A DNA stretch of 64,000 nt from Bin55 sp963667455 (GTDB lineage Bacteria; Pseudomonadota; Gammaproteobacteria; Pseudomonadales; Azotimanducaceae): contig CAXXFR010000013.1 of NCBI GenBank assembly GCA_963667455.2, positions 248,001 through 312,000 of the forward strand. Direction: 5' to 3'. The stretch's first letter is position 1. Each line of letters starts with the position of its first letter. Both the position numbers and the translations under genes were made by a program. The notes below the pieces were generated by a model. It was not told the origin of the DNA, searched no databases, and was given only the letters and a program-made list of their open reading frames with translations. Shown piece after piece: positions 36,113 to 45,408 of the stretch.

Positions 36113-36865
36113 CTAGAAGTAGCCCTCTGCGGCATAGCGAATCCATGGCTCTCTTCGCCCGGTCCCAAATCCTGTCAGCAAGCTATCTCGAAACCACTTT
36201 CTGAGATCTGGAAAGTCGTTGAGGGCCTCCACCTGATCCAAGGCATGGATCCAGGGGGCTGGGTCGTAGCTGACTTGTCGATGCTCAAAAACGCCATCTT
36301 GAATGACCCCGTAGCAAGCAAGTAGCTTTCCGCATCGATTCTGTCCGACACTGCCGACGTTGAGGTAGTCCAATCCAGCTACAGTTTTGCGGAACTGAAT
36401 GTGAGAGTGTCCAAACAGCACAAAGTCAGAGTCAGGAGCAGCCCCAAGCATTTGGAATGCACCGTCTTCGCTGTCGGGAACCAAGTGGCGGACGTTGCCA
36501 GGTACGTAACCATGGTGCAACGTGATCTGGCGGTTTCCAATTGTGAACTCTCCTGCCGGTTTTAGGCTGCGGAGATACATCCAATCCTTTTCCGTAAGTT
36601 GTTCTCGAACCCAGTCATTGAACGCCCGCCACGATGAAGGCCATTGATCGGTAAGCGTTGCATCGAACATTTCGAGATCGTGATTTCCACAAATGTGGAT
36701 TCCAGGCAGTTCAGCCAGCAGTTCAATCGTTTCGTTCGGTTGGGGTCCGGGTGACACGGCATCTCCCAGAAACACTACTTCCTCGAAGTCCGCTTCCTTC
36801 TGAAGAATGGCACGCAAAGCTTCGCAGTTGCCGTGAATGTCAGAAATGACGAGAATCTTGGACAT
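36113..36865 (-). CDS. Metallophosphoesterase (YfcE-like)
   Basis: The 250-residue protein has the calcineurin-type metal motifs VISDIHGN, FLGDAVSPGP, ICGNHDLE, LHHGY and FGHSHIQF. The substrate is not evident. The start is 9 bp downstream of an orphan IS1595-type DNA-binding domain gene (36875-37408), so the two may be co-transcribed. This could mean regulation of the phosphoesterase by that domain, or simply readthrough from an insertion remnant. Confidence 0.87.
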   Translation of the reverse strand: MSKILVISDIHGNCEALRAILQKEADFEEVVFLGDAVSPGPQPNETIELLAELPGIHICGNHDLEMFDATLTDQWPSSWRAFNDWVREQLTEKDWMYLRSLKPAGEFTIGNRQITLHHGYVPGNVRHLVPDSEDGAFQMLGAAPDSDFVLFGHSHIQFRKTVAGLDYLNVGSVGQNRCGKLLACYGVIQDGVFEHRQVSYDPAPWIHALDQVEALNDFPDLRKWFRDSLLTGFGTGRREPWIRYAAEGYF

Positions 36866-36874
36866 GGGTCGAAA

Positions 36875-37408
36875 TTATGCTGTTTCCTGTGTCCCCTGTG
36901 ATGTCTCGCCGAATGCGTCGGGTTGTCGAATCTCTTCCGCACGAGTCCGCTTTTCGTCCACGTCGATACCGTCGCTAGGCCGGTGGCCAGACTTGATACC
37001 CTTCAGAAATCGGTGTCGCCAATGAAATGATGTCCTGTAGCTGATGCCGCATCGTTGAGCCGACTCCTGTATCGTTAAGTGCTCGCGCATGCATTGCACG
37101 TATTGTTCCCACTTCTCCTTGTGCGCCAGCCCTGTAAGGTTCGTACCGGTGAGCGCGTTGTACGTGCGCAGACAGTGCTGGTTTCGACAGCGAAAGCGAA
37201 TCAAACCCTCGCTCCTCCCATTCTTCACGACACCGTCAGAGCCGCAGTAGATGCATTTGCGCGACCTGTCTAGCTCGTTCTCGCGATCCGACACCATGGA
37301 CGAGATCGAGACTTCGTCCATTTCCAGCGAATGTCGCAGACTCTCCCGTTGTCGCGGGGTCAGTTGCTTTACCTGACGCAGAAACGACGAAAATTCCTTA
37401 TTGTCCAT
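36875..37408 (-). CDS. Stand-alone IS1595-type transposase N-terminal domain (truncated or domesticated)
   Basis: The 177-residue protein has the IS1595-family DNA-binding half. It has FSSFLRQVKQLTPRQRESL, a zinc ribbon with CIYCGSDGVVKNGR then RFRCRNQHCLRTYNALTGTNL, and a helix-turn-helix AQRCGISYRTSFHWRHRFL. In full IS1595 transposases a DDE catalytic domain of roughly 150-200 residues follows, beginning with a GIVEADE-like motif. Here it reads GIDVDEKRTR and ends after about 30 more residues. The ATG at 37408 was chosen. No inverted repeats were identified. Confidence 0.72.
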   Translation of the reverse strand: MDNKEFSSFLRQVKQLTPRQRESLRHSLEMDEVSISSMVSDRENELDRSRKCIYCGSDGVVKNGRSEGLIRFRCRNQHCLRTYNALTGTNLTGLAHKEKWEQYVQCMREHLTIQESAQRCGISYRTSFHWRHRFLKGIKSGHRPSDGIDVDEKRTRAEEIRQPDAFGETSQGTQETA

Positions 37409-37681
37409 GAAGATCCATGACAACTAGTGAATAGCGCAGATTGTAATGTCTTGTTAGGTCTGTGTACACAGCAAACGCTATGAGAATAAGTGGGTAAGCG
37501 GTCTCCTTCGTGCTTCGAAGTTGACTCAGATTGAAGTCTCGAAGACTTGCGGAGTAAATTGCTTACTAGCGTAGTAGTCGCAACAGTGGCCGGAATCTCT
37601 GTGACTGCAAAGTTAAAATTTGCGCGCCCGTTCACATGCCTTTGAAGATCGATTGCATCGTCGAATCTTGACCTAGTTTCA

Positions 37682-38350
37682 ATGCAACCACTGATAGCTC
37701 CTTCAATCCTCGCAGCCGACTTTAACTGCTTGGGAGAAGAAATTCAAAGCGTTCTGGATGCTGGTGCAGACGTGATTCACTTCGATGTCATGGACAACCA
37801 CTTTGTCCCGAATCTGAGCTTCGGTCCTATGGTGCTCGAATCTCTTAGGCGAAGATTCTCATCCGCACCTTTCGATGTGCATCTTATGGTTGAGCCGGTT
37901 GAGGCATTGATCGATTCGTTTTGCGCCTGCGACGCCACCTACATCACGATACATTGCGAAGCGACGCGACACCCTCATGCAGCGCTGAACCGAATTCGTA
38001 GCAACGGTGTGAAAGCGGGTCTTGCCCTGAATCCCGGAACCCCAGTGAGCACGGCGTACTCCTTGATTGACGGCATCGACTTGTTGCTCATCATGTCGGT
38101 TAATCCTGGATTTGGCGGTCAGACTTTCATTCCGGATGCTCTGGATCGCGTAGCCGAAGCCCGTCGGTTTGTTGACGCGAGAGGTCTAGAAGTTGCAATC
38201 GAAATCGACGGGGGTATTTCGGCCGACAACATTGGAATCGCGCGTCGTGGGGGAGCAGACATCTTCGTCGCCGGTTCATCGATATTTGGAAGTGCAGACT
38301 ACGCCGATGTGATCGCCAAGATGCGATCGGAGATCGAGTCAATTGCCTGA
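37682..38350 (+). CDS. rpe: Ribulose-phosphate 3-epimerase
   Basis: The 222-residue TIM barrel has the complete rpe signature: APSILAADFNCLGEE, HFDVMDNHFVPNLSFGP, HLMVEPVE, VNPGFGGQTFIP and EIDGGIS. It interconverts ribulose-5-phosphate and xylulose-5-phosphate. Its 3' end overlaps gph by 8 bp, and trpE follows. This rpe-gph-trpE order is conserved in Pseudomonas and relatives. The 273 bp upstream hold no recognisable gene. Confidence 0.96.
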   Translation: MQPLIAPSILAADFNCLGEEIQSVLDAGADVIHFDVMDNHFVPNLSFGPMVLESLRRRFSSAPFDVHLMVEPVEALIDSFCACDATYITIHCEATRHPHAALNRIRSNGVKAGLALNPGTPVSTAYSLIDGIDLLLIMSVNPGFGGQTFIPDALDRVAEARRFVDARGLEVAIEIDGGISADNIGIARRGGADIFVAGSSIFGSADYADVIAKMRSEIESIA

Positions 38351-38987
38351 TGCATACCTATTCGACTTGGATGGAACACTTGTCGATACAGCCCCCGATC
38401 TTCACCAAGCACTCAATCACACACTGGCCAGCGTGAGTCTTGGCCCAGTCGGCCTGGAACTTGCGCGATTTTGGATCGGCCACGGTGCTCGGAAAATGAT
38501 CAGTCAATCACTGGAGAGTTTGAACTCCCCCGTCGGTGAAGCGGACCTCGACGAACTACATCAGACATTCCTTGACTACTACAAAGCGCACATTGCCGAT
38601 GAGAGCGTCCCAATGAATGACGCGGAACAATTGCTGGAGCGATTAGCTGACGAACGGACTCCACTGGGTGTCGTAACGAACAAGCGCTATGACCTCTCCC
38701 TTAAGTTGCTACGAGCATTGAACCTCTATCGCTACATCGATGTGCTGGTCGGAGGAGACACGCTCCAAGTCTCAAAACCAGCAGCGGAAGTGGCCTTGTA
38801 CGCATGCAATGAATTGGAAGTCGAACCCAGTGACTCGTTGTTTGTTGGTGATTCTGTGACTGATGTGCAGTGTGCACGCGCAGCAGGGTGCAAGGTCGCG
38901 ATTATTCGCAATGGATACAACCAAGGTGTTCCTGCTGAATCGCTTGGAGCTGATCAAGTGTTTGATTCGTTTCTTGAGCTTCTCTAG
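38343..38987 (+). CDS. gph: Phosphoglycolate phosphatase (HAD family)
   Basis: The 214-residue HAD hydrolase has the catalytic FDLDGTLVDTAPD near its start, the cap-domain segment HHT/GHGARKMI and VFVGDSVTDVQCARAAG as motif IV. It removes 2-phosphoglycolate. The start is TTG, 8 bp inside rpe; no ATG in frame is available before the active-site motif. Position between rpe and trpE supports the gph assignment. Confidence 0.92.
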   Translation: MPDAYLFDLDGTLVDTAPDLHQALNHTLASVSLGPVGLELARFWIGHGARKMISQSLESLNSPVGEADLDELHQTFLDYYKAHIADESVPMNDAEQLLERLADERTPLGVVTNKRYDLSLKLLRALNLYRYIDVLVGGDTLQVSKPAAEVALYACNELEVEPSDSLFVGDSVTDVQCARAAGCKVAIIRNGYNQGVPAESLGADQVFDSFLELL

Positions 38988-39003
38988 TTGCTGATAGATT
39001 TCG

Positions 39004-40491
39004 ATGGACGAGCAACAGTTCCGTCGATTCGGCGAACAGGGCTACACGCATGTTCCGGTCATGCGAAAAGCCATGGCCGACTTTGACACTCCTCTGTCGA
39101 TCTATTGGAAACTTGCCTCAGAACCCTTCTCCTATTTGCTTGAGTCAGCGGCTCAAGGAGGAGAACGCTGGAATCGTTACTCGATCATCGGATTGCCATC
39201 GGACACCATCATTCGGGTCTGTGGATCCACCATCACACTAGAGCAGAACGGACATGTTGAGCAGACCGTTCAGAGAGACGACCCCTTCGAGTTCATTCGC
39301 TCGTATCAAGCTCGCTTTCGAGTTCCGTTGCTCACGGATGCGCCTCGATTCCTAGGCGGTCTGGTCGGCTACTTTGGCTACGACGCTGTTCGTTATGTGG
39401 AACCTAGAATCGGTCCAACGACCCCGCCCGACTCGATCGGTAGTCCGGACATTCTTCTCATGCTGTCGAAGGACGTTGTCGTGTTCGACAACGTCTCCAG
39501 CCACATCCAGCTCATCACACTGGCCGAGGTTCATCGCAGAGATGCGTGGGAACATTCTCAGCAACGGTTGCAGGATCTCCAAGACAAGCTGCTTCGAACG
39601 TCGGCACCACCGAGAGGGTTAGGAACCACGCAGTCTTTCGAGGAAAGCGACTTTAACTCGGAGTATGGTCGCGAGAATTTCGTTCGTGACATCGAGAAGA
39701 TCCGCGAGTACGTCGTTGCGGGCGATGTGATGCAAGTTGTGCTCTCGCAACGTCTAGCGGCACCGTTTTCGGCTCCGCCACTTTCCCTTTACCGGGCTCT
39801 TCGGAGCATGAATCCGTCGCCCTATATGTACTTCATGAACTTGGGCGAGTTTCACATCGTTGCCTCGACTCCAGAAATTTTGGCTCGAGTGGAAGGGCGA
39901 ACAGTGATCAGTCGTCCACTGGCCGGAACACGACCTCGAGGAGCAACGCTCGAGGAAGACTCTGCCTTGGAACGAGAGTTGCTGTCCGATCCGAAGGAAC
40001 TCTCAGAGCATCTCATGCTGATCGACTTGGGCCGCAACGACGTTGGTCGTGTTTCGAAGTATGGCTCCGTAAGAGTCACTGAGAAATTTGTCGTTGAACG
40101 TTACTCTCACGTAATGCACATCTCCTCGAACGTTGAAGGAGAACTGCGAGACGATCAAACTGCCATCGATGTGTTGCGAGCGACGTTGCCGGTGGGCACA
40201 CTGTCGGGCGCACCCAAGATTCGGGCGATGGAAATCATCGATGAACTGGAACCGGTCAAGAGGGGAATCTACGGAGGTGCGGTGGGTTATCTCGCATGGA
40301 ACGGCAACATGGACATGGCGATCGCTATTCGCACCGCCATTGTCAAAGACGACAAGCTGTGGATTCAGGCAGGTTGCGGGATCGTCGCCGACTCGGATCC
40401 AGAGATGGAGTGGCAGGAAAGCATGAACAAGGCACGTGCAGTTTTTCTGGCTGCCAGAATGGCAAGTAACGAATTTGCAAAGGTCGGTTAA
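39004..40491 (+). CDS. trpE: Anthranilate synthase component I
   Basis: The 495-residue chorismate-binding enzyme has the TrpE tryptophan-feedback N-terminal region (PLSIYWKLASEPFSYLLESA, with the SYLLES motif) and the catalytic C-terminal domain. The latter includes GDVMQVVLSQRL, STPEIL, RPLAGTRPRG and LIDLGRNDVGRV. It makes anthranilate from chorismate with the TrpG subunit encoded at 42998. The rpe-gph-trpE group is separated from trpGDC by about 2.5 kb of unrelated genes. Confidence 0.97.
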   Translation: MDEQQFRRFGEQGYTHVPVMRKAMADFDTPLSIYWKLASEPFSYLLESAAQGGERWNRYSIIGLPSDTIIRVCGSTITLEQNGHVEQTVQRDDPFEFIRSYQARFRVPLLTDAPRFLGGLVGYFGYDAVRYVEPRIGPTTPPDSIGSPDILLMLSKDVVVFDNVSSHIQLITLAEVHRRDAWEHSQQRLQDLQDKLLRTSAPPRGLGTTQSFEESDFNSEYGRENFVRDIEKIREYVVAGDVMQVVLSQRLAAPFSAPPLSLYRALRSMNPSPYMYFMNLGEFHIVASTPEILARVEGRTVISRPLAGTRPRGATLEEDSALERELLSDPKELSEHLMLIDLGRNDVGRVSKYGSVRVTEKFVVERYSHVMHISSNVEGELRDDQTAIDVLRATLPVGTLSGAPKIRAMEIIDELEPVKRGIYGGAVGYLAWNGNMDMAIAIRTAIVKDDKLWIQAGCGIVADSDPEMEWQESMNKARAVFLAARMASNEFAKVG

Positions 40492-40538
40492 TCAATCTTG
40501 GTGCTAGCATGGAACCGGGCTACGACTCATCGATTTCA

Positions 40539-41291
40539 ATGAAACCACGACGCTTTTTGCTGTTCGTACTAGCAGTTGCTGTTTCCTTCGGATTAGCAAG
40601 CGCAGGTGCAGAGGAGACGGTCAATCTTGTCGATCTGGATCCCAACGAAGGGGTCCGAGAATCAGGTAAGGAACTGATGGCTCTGTCGTTGGATCTCCAT
40701 CGGCTTGAGCCCATCGAACTGAATGCTCAACGGTTGCTGATTGGAGTGCACGGCTATGCCAGCGAGGGGTACGAGTGGGTATACCCGTTGCAAACGATGG
40801 ACGATGACTCGACAACTACATACTTCTTCAGATGGGACTACAGCAAGTGTCCGCAAGAGTCTGCGACCATTCTCAAAGGCAAGATCGAGAAGTTGCTTGA
40901 GAAACACCCCCAGTTTTCAGAAGTCTCAGTTGTTGGCCACAGTCTCGGCGGAGTGCTTGTATCCACGTTGATTGACGATTGGCCCGTCAGGAAACCGACC
41001 GAAATGCATGCGATCGCGGCACCGCTTGCAGGGATGGGATCAATGCTCGAGCGGTGTGGAGAAATCCTTCCCGATAGGATTCCGGTCACAGTCCGTTTCT
41101 ATCAGTGGCGTACCCAACACAAACTGGATGGGGCATTCAAGAATTTGGAAGAAGATCCTCAAGTAGTGAAGATCGAAGGCAGTTTGGCGGTGACGCTACC
41201 GGATACCTACCGGGATCGGCGTTTAGGTCACAACTGGGCTGTGAGTTGGGTCGCCGAACGCATAGCCCACGCTCGCAAGCCGAGCGAGTAG
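40539..41291 (+). CDS. Exported alpha/beta-fold hydrolase (lipase-like)
   Basis: The 250-residue protein has a signal peptide (KPRRFLLFVLAVAVSFGLASAGA). A serine-hydrolase nucleophile elbow GHSLGGVLV sits in a PGAP1/lipase-like fold, with the upstream GVHGYASEG oxyanion region. A His near the C-terminus (RLGHNWAVSWVAE) could complete the triad. The ATG at 40539 was chosen because it gives a normal signal peptide; an earlier in-frame ATG is at 40509. Substrate is unknown. Confidence 0.8.
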   Translation: MKPRRFLLFVLAVAVSFGLASAGAEETVNLVDLDPNEGVRESGKELMALSLDLHRLEPIELNAQRLLIGVHGYASEGYEWVYPLQTMDDDSTTTYFFRWDYSKCPQESATILKGKIEKLLEKHPQFSEVSVVGHSLGGVLVSTLIDDWPVRKPTEMHAIAAPLAGMGSMLERCGEILPDRIPVTVRFYQWRTQHKLDGAFKNLEEDPQVVKIEGSLAVTLPDTYRDRRLGHNWAVSWVAERIAHARKPSE

Positions 41292-41334
41292 CTTCGAGTG
41301 GCTAGACCGTTCAAGTAGCAGGCGTCACACGGTT

Positions 41335-42332
41335 GTGCCCGACCTCTCGAGACTTCGAATCTGCCTTGCCGTTAGTGGATTCAATGAAGGTGGCGGAATT
41401 GAACGCCATGTCGCTGATCTTGCACACGGGCTTGTGGATCGGCACAGTGTTTACGTCCTTGCTCACGAGTCCTTCCAAACCCTTTTTGATGATCGGGTCG
41501 AATTTCACGCAGTTGGATTCAGTGGTTGGCGTTACAACCCAATGTTCTTGAGGAACTTCGTCCGAACGCTAAAGAGTCTCAAGCCTTCGTTGATCCACGC
41601 TCACGGTCGAAAGGCAGCTCAGGTTGTCTCGCTGACTCGTCGCTTCGTCGATGCGCCCTGCGTCCTGACCGTACACAATCTGAGTAGGGACGACCGACTC
41701 TACCGTGGGTTCGAGAGTGTCATCGCCGTAAGTTCGCTAGTTGCGCGGGGAGTCAATCATCCCAACCTTCATCTTGTTCCCAACGGTAGCTGATGGTCCG
41801 ACAATTGCGTGCCATTTCGGTTGGGCGACTTGCACCGGTCAAGAACGTCGATCTGATCATCGACGCATGGTCTGATATCGAAATTCCCCTCTCCGTTGTT
41901 GGCGATGGTCCCGAATACTCGAAGCTTGTCAGACTAAGCCGTCTAGCGAACTTGCAAGACCGCGTCCAGTTCCTGGGAGAACGTTCAGATGTCGGTGAGC
42001 TAATGGAGGAAGCGGATCTGCTGGTTTCCGCATCGGAGCGCGAGGGGTTCTCCTATGTTGTGCTGGAAGCGTTGCAGTCCAATCTCGTAGTAGTCTCGAC
42101 CAGAACGGGTATCGCCGCGGAGCTTGTACCTGAAGAGTTTCTCATGAATACACCAACTGCTAGTTCACTGGCGGAAATCGTGAATCGCACCGTGTGCTCG
42201 ATCGATTCTGCACGAGAAGCGTTTGCCTCAGCTTGGAGTGAGGCCGCTCGACTTACGGTGGAGCGAATGGTTCATGAGACCGAGTCAGTCTATTTGGAGA
42301 CGCTTGCCGCATCAAGGAACGAGCGACCCTGA
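41335..42332 (+). pseudogene. GT4-family glycosyltransferase split by a -1 frameshift
   Basis: Two abutting reading frames together make one glycosyltransferase of about 330 residues. The first half (41335-41793) has an N-terminal Rossmann domain with FNEGGGIERHVADL, LIHAHGRKAAQ and ending LVPNG. The second half (41793-42332) begins ISVGRLAPVKNVDLIIDAW and has the nucleotide-sugar EREGFSYVVLEALQS motif. The frames meet at TGATG, where the stop of the first overlaps the ATG of the second. A TAG at 41787 blocks the downstream frame further up. It may be a single-base deletion, a sequencing error, or a coupled two-part enzyme. Confidence 0.72.
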
Positions 42333-42371
42333 ACGAACCAATCTCCACCAATTGGGCGAATTGAGTATCGC

Positions 42372-42848
42372 CTAGTTGCGCTCGTATGTACCCACTAAGC
42401 GATTCATTCCAATGACCGACGGTTCTATTGCCTTGAAGAGTTCGAGCATCGTCAAACCAGAAGGCAGATCGAGCTCGTCGTTTAGCGCGAATACCCAAAA
42501 GTAGTATTGGTGAACTCCGTGCCCTTCGGGCGGCATTGGACCTCCGTAGCCGAGATTGCCGAAGTCGCTCTTGCCTTGCGTGTACTCGCCTGTGTCTTCT
42601 GGGAGTTCGGAAACGGACCCGGGTATTCCGTAGAGGACCCAGTGAACGTAGCCATAGGACTCCGGCGTAAGTAAGGGCGCGTCAGGATCGTGGCATACCA
42701 CGGCAAAGGACCGAGTTCCTTCTGGTGCTCCATCCCAGGAAATCTGCGGCGAAGTATCGGGTCCTTCGCCAGTGTGTTTAGCCGGTATCGGTTCGCAGTT
42801 GTTGAATGCCGTGCTGGAGACGGTCATGGTCGTTAGTGCAAATCCCAT
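42372..42848 (-). CDS. YbhB/YbcL family phosphatidylethanolamine-binding-like protein
   Basis: The 158-residue PEBP-fold protein has CHDPDAPLL, YVHWVLYGIPG and GYGGPMPPEGHGVHQYYFWVFALN, all standard for the bacterial Raf-kinase-inhibitor-like family. The anion-binding pocket residues are present. Its cellular role is unclear in bacteria. It is transcribed divergently from trpG across a 149-bp gap. Confidence 0.9.
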   Translation of the reverse strand: MGFALTTMTVSSTAFNNCEPIPAKHTGEGPDTSPQISWDGAPEGTRSFAVVCHDPDAPLLTPESYGYVHWVLYGIPGSVSELPEDTGEYTQGKSDFGNLGYGGPMPPEGHGVHQYYFWVFALNDELDLPSGLTMLELFKAIEPSVIGMNRLVGTYERN

Positions 42849-42997
42849 TCTGTAACCTCGTTTTCAGTTGCGATCTCAAATTGCACAGAGTTTGATTGAT
42901 TGGGGGTGTCGAGTATCCTCTCCCGCTTCGCCGGACCAGCATGTGCGTGTTCAAGCGTTGCGACCCGGTCGTCTCGTGAGATTTTCCTAGCCCCAGA

Positions 42998-43579
42998 ATG
43001 ATTCTAGTCATCGACAACTACGATTCGTTCACCTACAACGTAGTTCAATATCTGGGTGAACTCGGTGCGGAGCTACAGGTTTATCGCAGTGACAAAATTT
43101 CGGCGCACGAGATCGCCGATCTCTCACCTAGCAAGATCGTGATTTCTCCCGGACCTTGTACGCCTGATGAAGCAGGAATCTCACTCGATGTGATTCGTAC
43201 GTTTCATGAGCGAATACCCATTCTGGGCATTTGCCTCGGACACCAGTGCATTGGACAAGCACTGGGTGGTAGGGTTGTGCGGGCACGCAAGGTCATGCAT
43301 GGCAAGACTTCCGATATTCGACATCTAAAGAGCTATTTGTTTCACCAACTTCCGGAGTCGTTCGAAATTGCGCGCTATCACTCGTTAGTCGTCGAATTGG
43401 AGTCCCTGCCCGACTGCCTGGAGCTTTCAGCTTGGACCACTAACGATGAAGGGGAGGTCGATGAAGTCATGGGATTGCGACACAAGGAATTTCCGGTGTT
43501 CGGCGTTCAGTTTCATCCCGAGTCCATTGCAAGTCAACAAGGCCACAGACTCTTGCGGAATTTTTTGGAGTGTGCGTGA
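42998..43579 (+). CDS. trpG: Anthranilate synthase component II (glutamine amidotransferase)
   Basis: The 193-residue class-I glutamine amidotransferase has ISPGPCTPDEAG, the nucleophile Cys in GICLGHQCIGQALGG and the His/Glu in FGVQFHPESI. It supplies ammonia to TrpE. It may also serve PabB, as TrpG/PabA often do. It is followed by trpD and trpC with gaps of 2 and 5 bp, so the three genes form an operon. Confidence 0.95.
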   Translation: MILVIDNYDSFTYNVVQYLGELGAELQVYRSDKISAHEIADLSPSKIVISPGPCTPDEAGISLDVIRTFHERIPILGICLGHQCIGQALGGRVVRARKVMHGKTSDIRHLKSYLFHQLPESFEIARYHSLVVELESLPDCLELSAWTTNDEGEVDEVMGLRHKEFPVFGVQFHPESIASQQGHRLLRNFLECA

Positions 43580-43581
43580 GT

Positions 43582-44598
43582 ATGAAGGTCAACGAAGCTA
43601 TTGAACTAGTGGCTACCTCCCAAGACTTGTCGTTCGCTCAGTCGCGCAAAGTCTTCCGATCCATCTTGAACGGCGAGCTTACTCCTTCGCAAATAGGTGG
43701 ATTGCTCGTTGGATTGCGGACCAAAGGCGAGACGGTTCCGGAAATTGCGGGTGCAGCAAGGGCAATGCGAGAAGCAAGCCTCAAGCTGTCTATCGACGTT
43801 CCACATCTCGTCGACATCGCAGGTACAGGTGGATCCGGACCCAACAAGCTGTTCAACGTTTCGACCGCCTCGGCGTTTGTCGCCGCGGCCACGGGTGCGC
43901 ACGTCGCCAAACACGGCAACAGAAGCGTGTCAAGTAGCAGTGGAAGTGCAGATGTGCTGGAGGCCGCTGGCATCGATATTGCATTGCCTCCCGCCCAAGT
44001 AGCGCAATGTATCAAAGACATTGGAGTAGGTTTCCTGTTTGCTCCGGCGTATCACTCGGCGATGAGATTCGCCGTTCCGGTGAGACAGGAGTTGGGCGTG
44101 AGAACTTTGTTCAACCTACTCGGCCCACTGACGAATCCATCGGGAACTCAGAATCAAGTCATTGGAGTCTTCGATGAGCGATGGCAGTTGCCGATTGCAG
44201 AGATTGCTTGCTCGCTGGGCTCGACGCATGTACTGGTGGTGCATTCGCAGGGACTCGACGAGATCTCGGTTGCGGGAGGTTCGAGAGTCGTCGAACTCAA
44301 GGACGGCAAAATCGACGAGTACTGGATACATCCGGACGACTTCGGTCTCGCGATGTTCGACACCAACGAGCTCAAAGCGGCAAGTCCGACGGAGAGCTTG
44401 CGTCTAATGAAGGCTGGATTGGCAGGAGAGTTGGAGTCGGCACGGGCGCTTCTTGGGTTGAACGCCGGAGCCGCCGTCTACACTTGCGGTCTGGCGAAGA
44501 GTCTGGAAGAAGGCGTGACAATGGCTTTAGATGCAATCGGATCAGGAGCCGCCCGTGCGAAACTCGCAGAACTGAGCCAGTTCAAACCGATCAGGTAG
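43582..44598 (+). CDS. trpD: Anthranilate phosphoribosyltransferase
   Basis: The 338-residue protein has VDIAGTGGSGPNKLFNVSTAS, KHGNRSVSSSSGSADVLEA and VRTLFNLLGPLTNP. It transfers phosphoribose to anthranilate. The ATG at 43582 (2 bp after the trpG stop) was preferred over an in-frame start at 43570 that would overlap trpG. Confidence 0.95.
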   Translation: MKVNEAIELVATSQDLSFAQSRKVFRSILNGELTPSQIGGLLVGLRTKGETVPEIAGAARAMREASLKLSIDVPHLVDIAGTGGSGPNKLFNVSTASAFVAAATGAHVAKHGNRSVSSSSGSADVLEAAGIDIALPPAQVAQCIKDIGVGFLFAPAYHSAMRFAVPVRQELGVRTLFNLLGPLTNPSGTQNQVIGVFDERWQLPIAEIACSLGSTHVLVVHSQGLDEISVAGGSRVVELKDGKIDEYWIHPDDFGLAMFDTNELKAASPTESLRLMKAGLAGELESARALLGLNAGAAVYTCGLAKSLEEGVTMALDAIGSGAARAKLAELSQFKPIR

Positions 44599-44603
44599 AT
44601 CCG

Positions 44604-45395
44604 TTGAGTTCCATACTTGACGCCATCGTCGCACACAAGCTGGTCGAAGTAGAGAAGCGACGATCACAACAAAGCATTTCGGAATTAGAAAGCCAATTAG
44701 TCCGTGCGGATCCAGTTAGAGGATTCATTGATCGTTTGATTTCGGACTCTCGAAATGTAATTGCGGAGATCAAGCGAGCATCGCCAAGCAAAGGGATCAT
44801 TCGGCAAGACTTCGATCCGACTGCCGTTGCCAGGAGCTACGAGCGCTTTGGTGCAAGTTGTCTGTCAGTATTGACTGACGAGAAGTTCTTTCAAGGTGCG
44901 GATGAACATATGAAGGTCGCTCGTCAGGAAACCCAGCTTCCCGTTTTGCGAAAGGACTTTACTCTCGAGCCGTACCAAGTGATTGAGAGTCGTGCATTGG
45001 GTGCGGACTGCATTCTTCTAATAGTCGCCATTCTGTCTCCGTCCCAATTGAATTCGCTCTATGATTTAGCAGTAGCGCTTCAAATGGATGTTCTTGTCGA
45101 AGTACATGACCGAGATGAACTGAATCGTGCTTTGGAACTTCGGCCACGGATGATTGGCATCAACAATCGAGACTTACGAACATTCGATACGTCTTTGAAT
45201 CGGACTCTGGAGCTGGTCAACTACATCCCCGAGGAAATTGTTGTCGTCAGTGAAAGCGGCATTTCGACAAACTCCGATGTGGCGATGCTGAGAAGAGCCG
45301 GCGTGCGAGGATTTCTCGTGGGCGAATCGTTGATGCGAGCTGACGATCCCGGTCAGCAGCTCAAGTTGCTTGTTACCGAGCAAGTTGGAGCGTGA
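44604..45395 (+). CDS. trpC: Indole-3-glycerol phosphate synthase
   Basis: The 263-residue TIM barrel starts at a TTG and shows AEIKRASPSKGIIR, SVLTDEKFFQGADEH, VLRKDFTLEPYQV, GINNRDLRTF and VVSESGIS. The homology boundary puts the start at 44604, although the same frame is open upstream inside trpD. It is the third gene of the trpGDC operon. The PRAI (TrpF) domain of some enteric fusions is absent. Confidence 0.95.
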   Translation: MSSILDAIVAHKLVEVEKRRSQQSISELESQLVRADPVRGFIDRLISDSRNVIAEIKRASPSKGIIRQDFDPTAVARSYERFGASCLSVLTDEKFFQGADEHMKVARQETQLPVLRKDFTLEPYQVIESRALGADCILLIVAILSPSQLNSLYDLAVALQMDVLVEVHDRDELNRALELRPRMIGINNRDLRTFDTSLNRTLELVNYIPEEIVVVSESGISTNSDVAMLRRAGVRGFLVGESLMRADDPGQQLKLLVTEQVGA

Positions 45396-45408
45396 GGGCG
45401 AACGAGCT

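Noticed and set aside
44181..44603. Long upstream extension of trpC
   Set aside because: It lies within trpD in another frame, has shadow-like composition and lacks family homology; the TTG at 44604 is where similarity begins.
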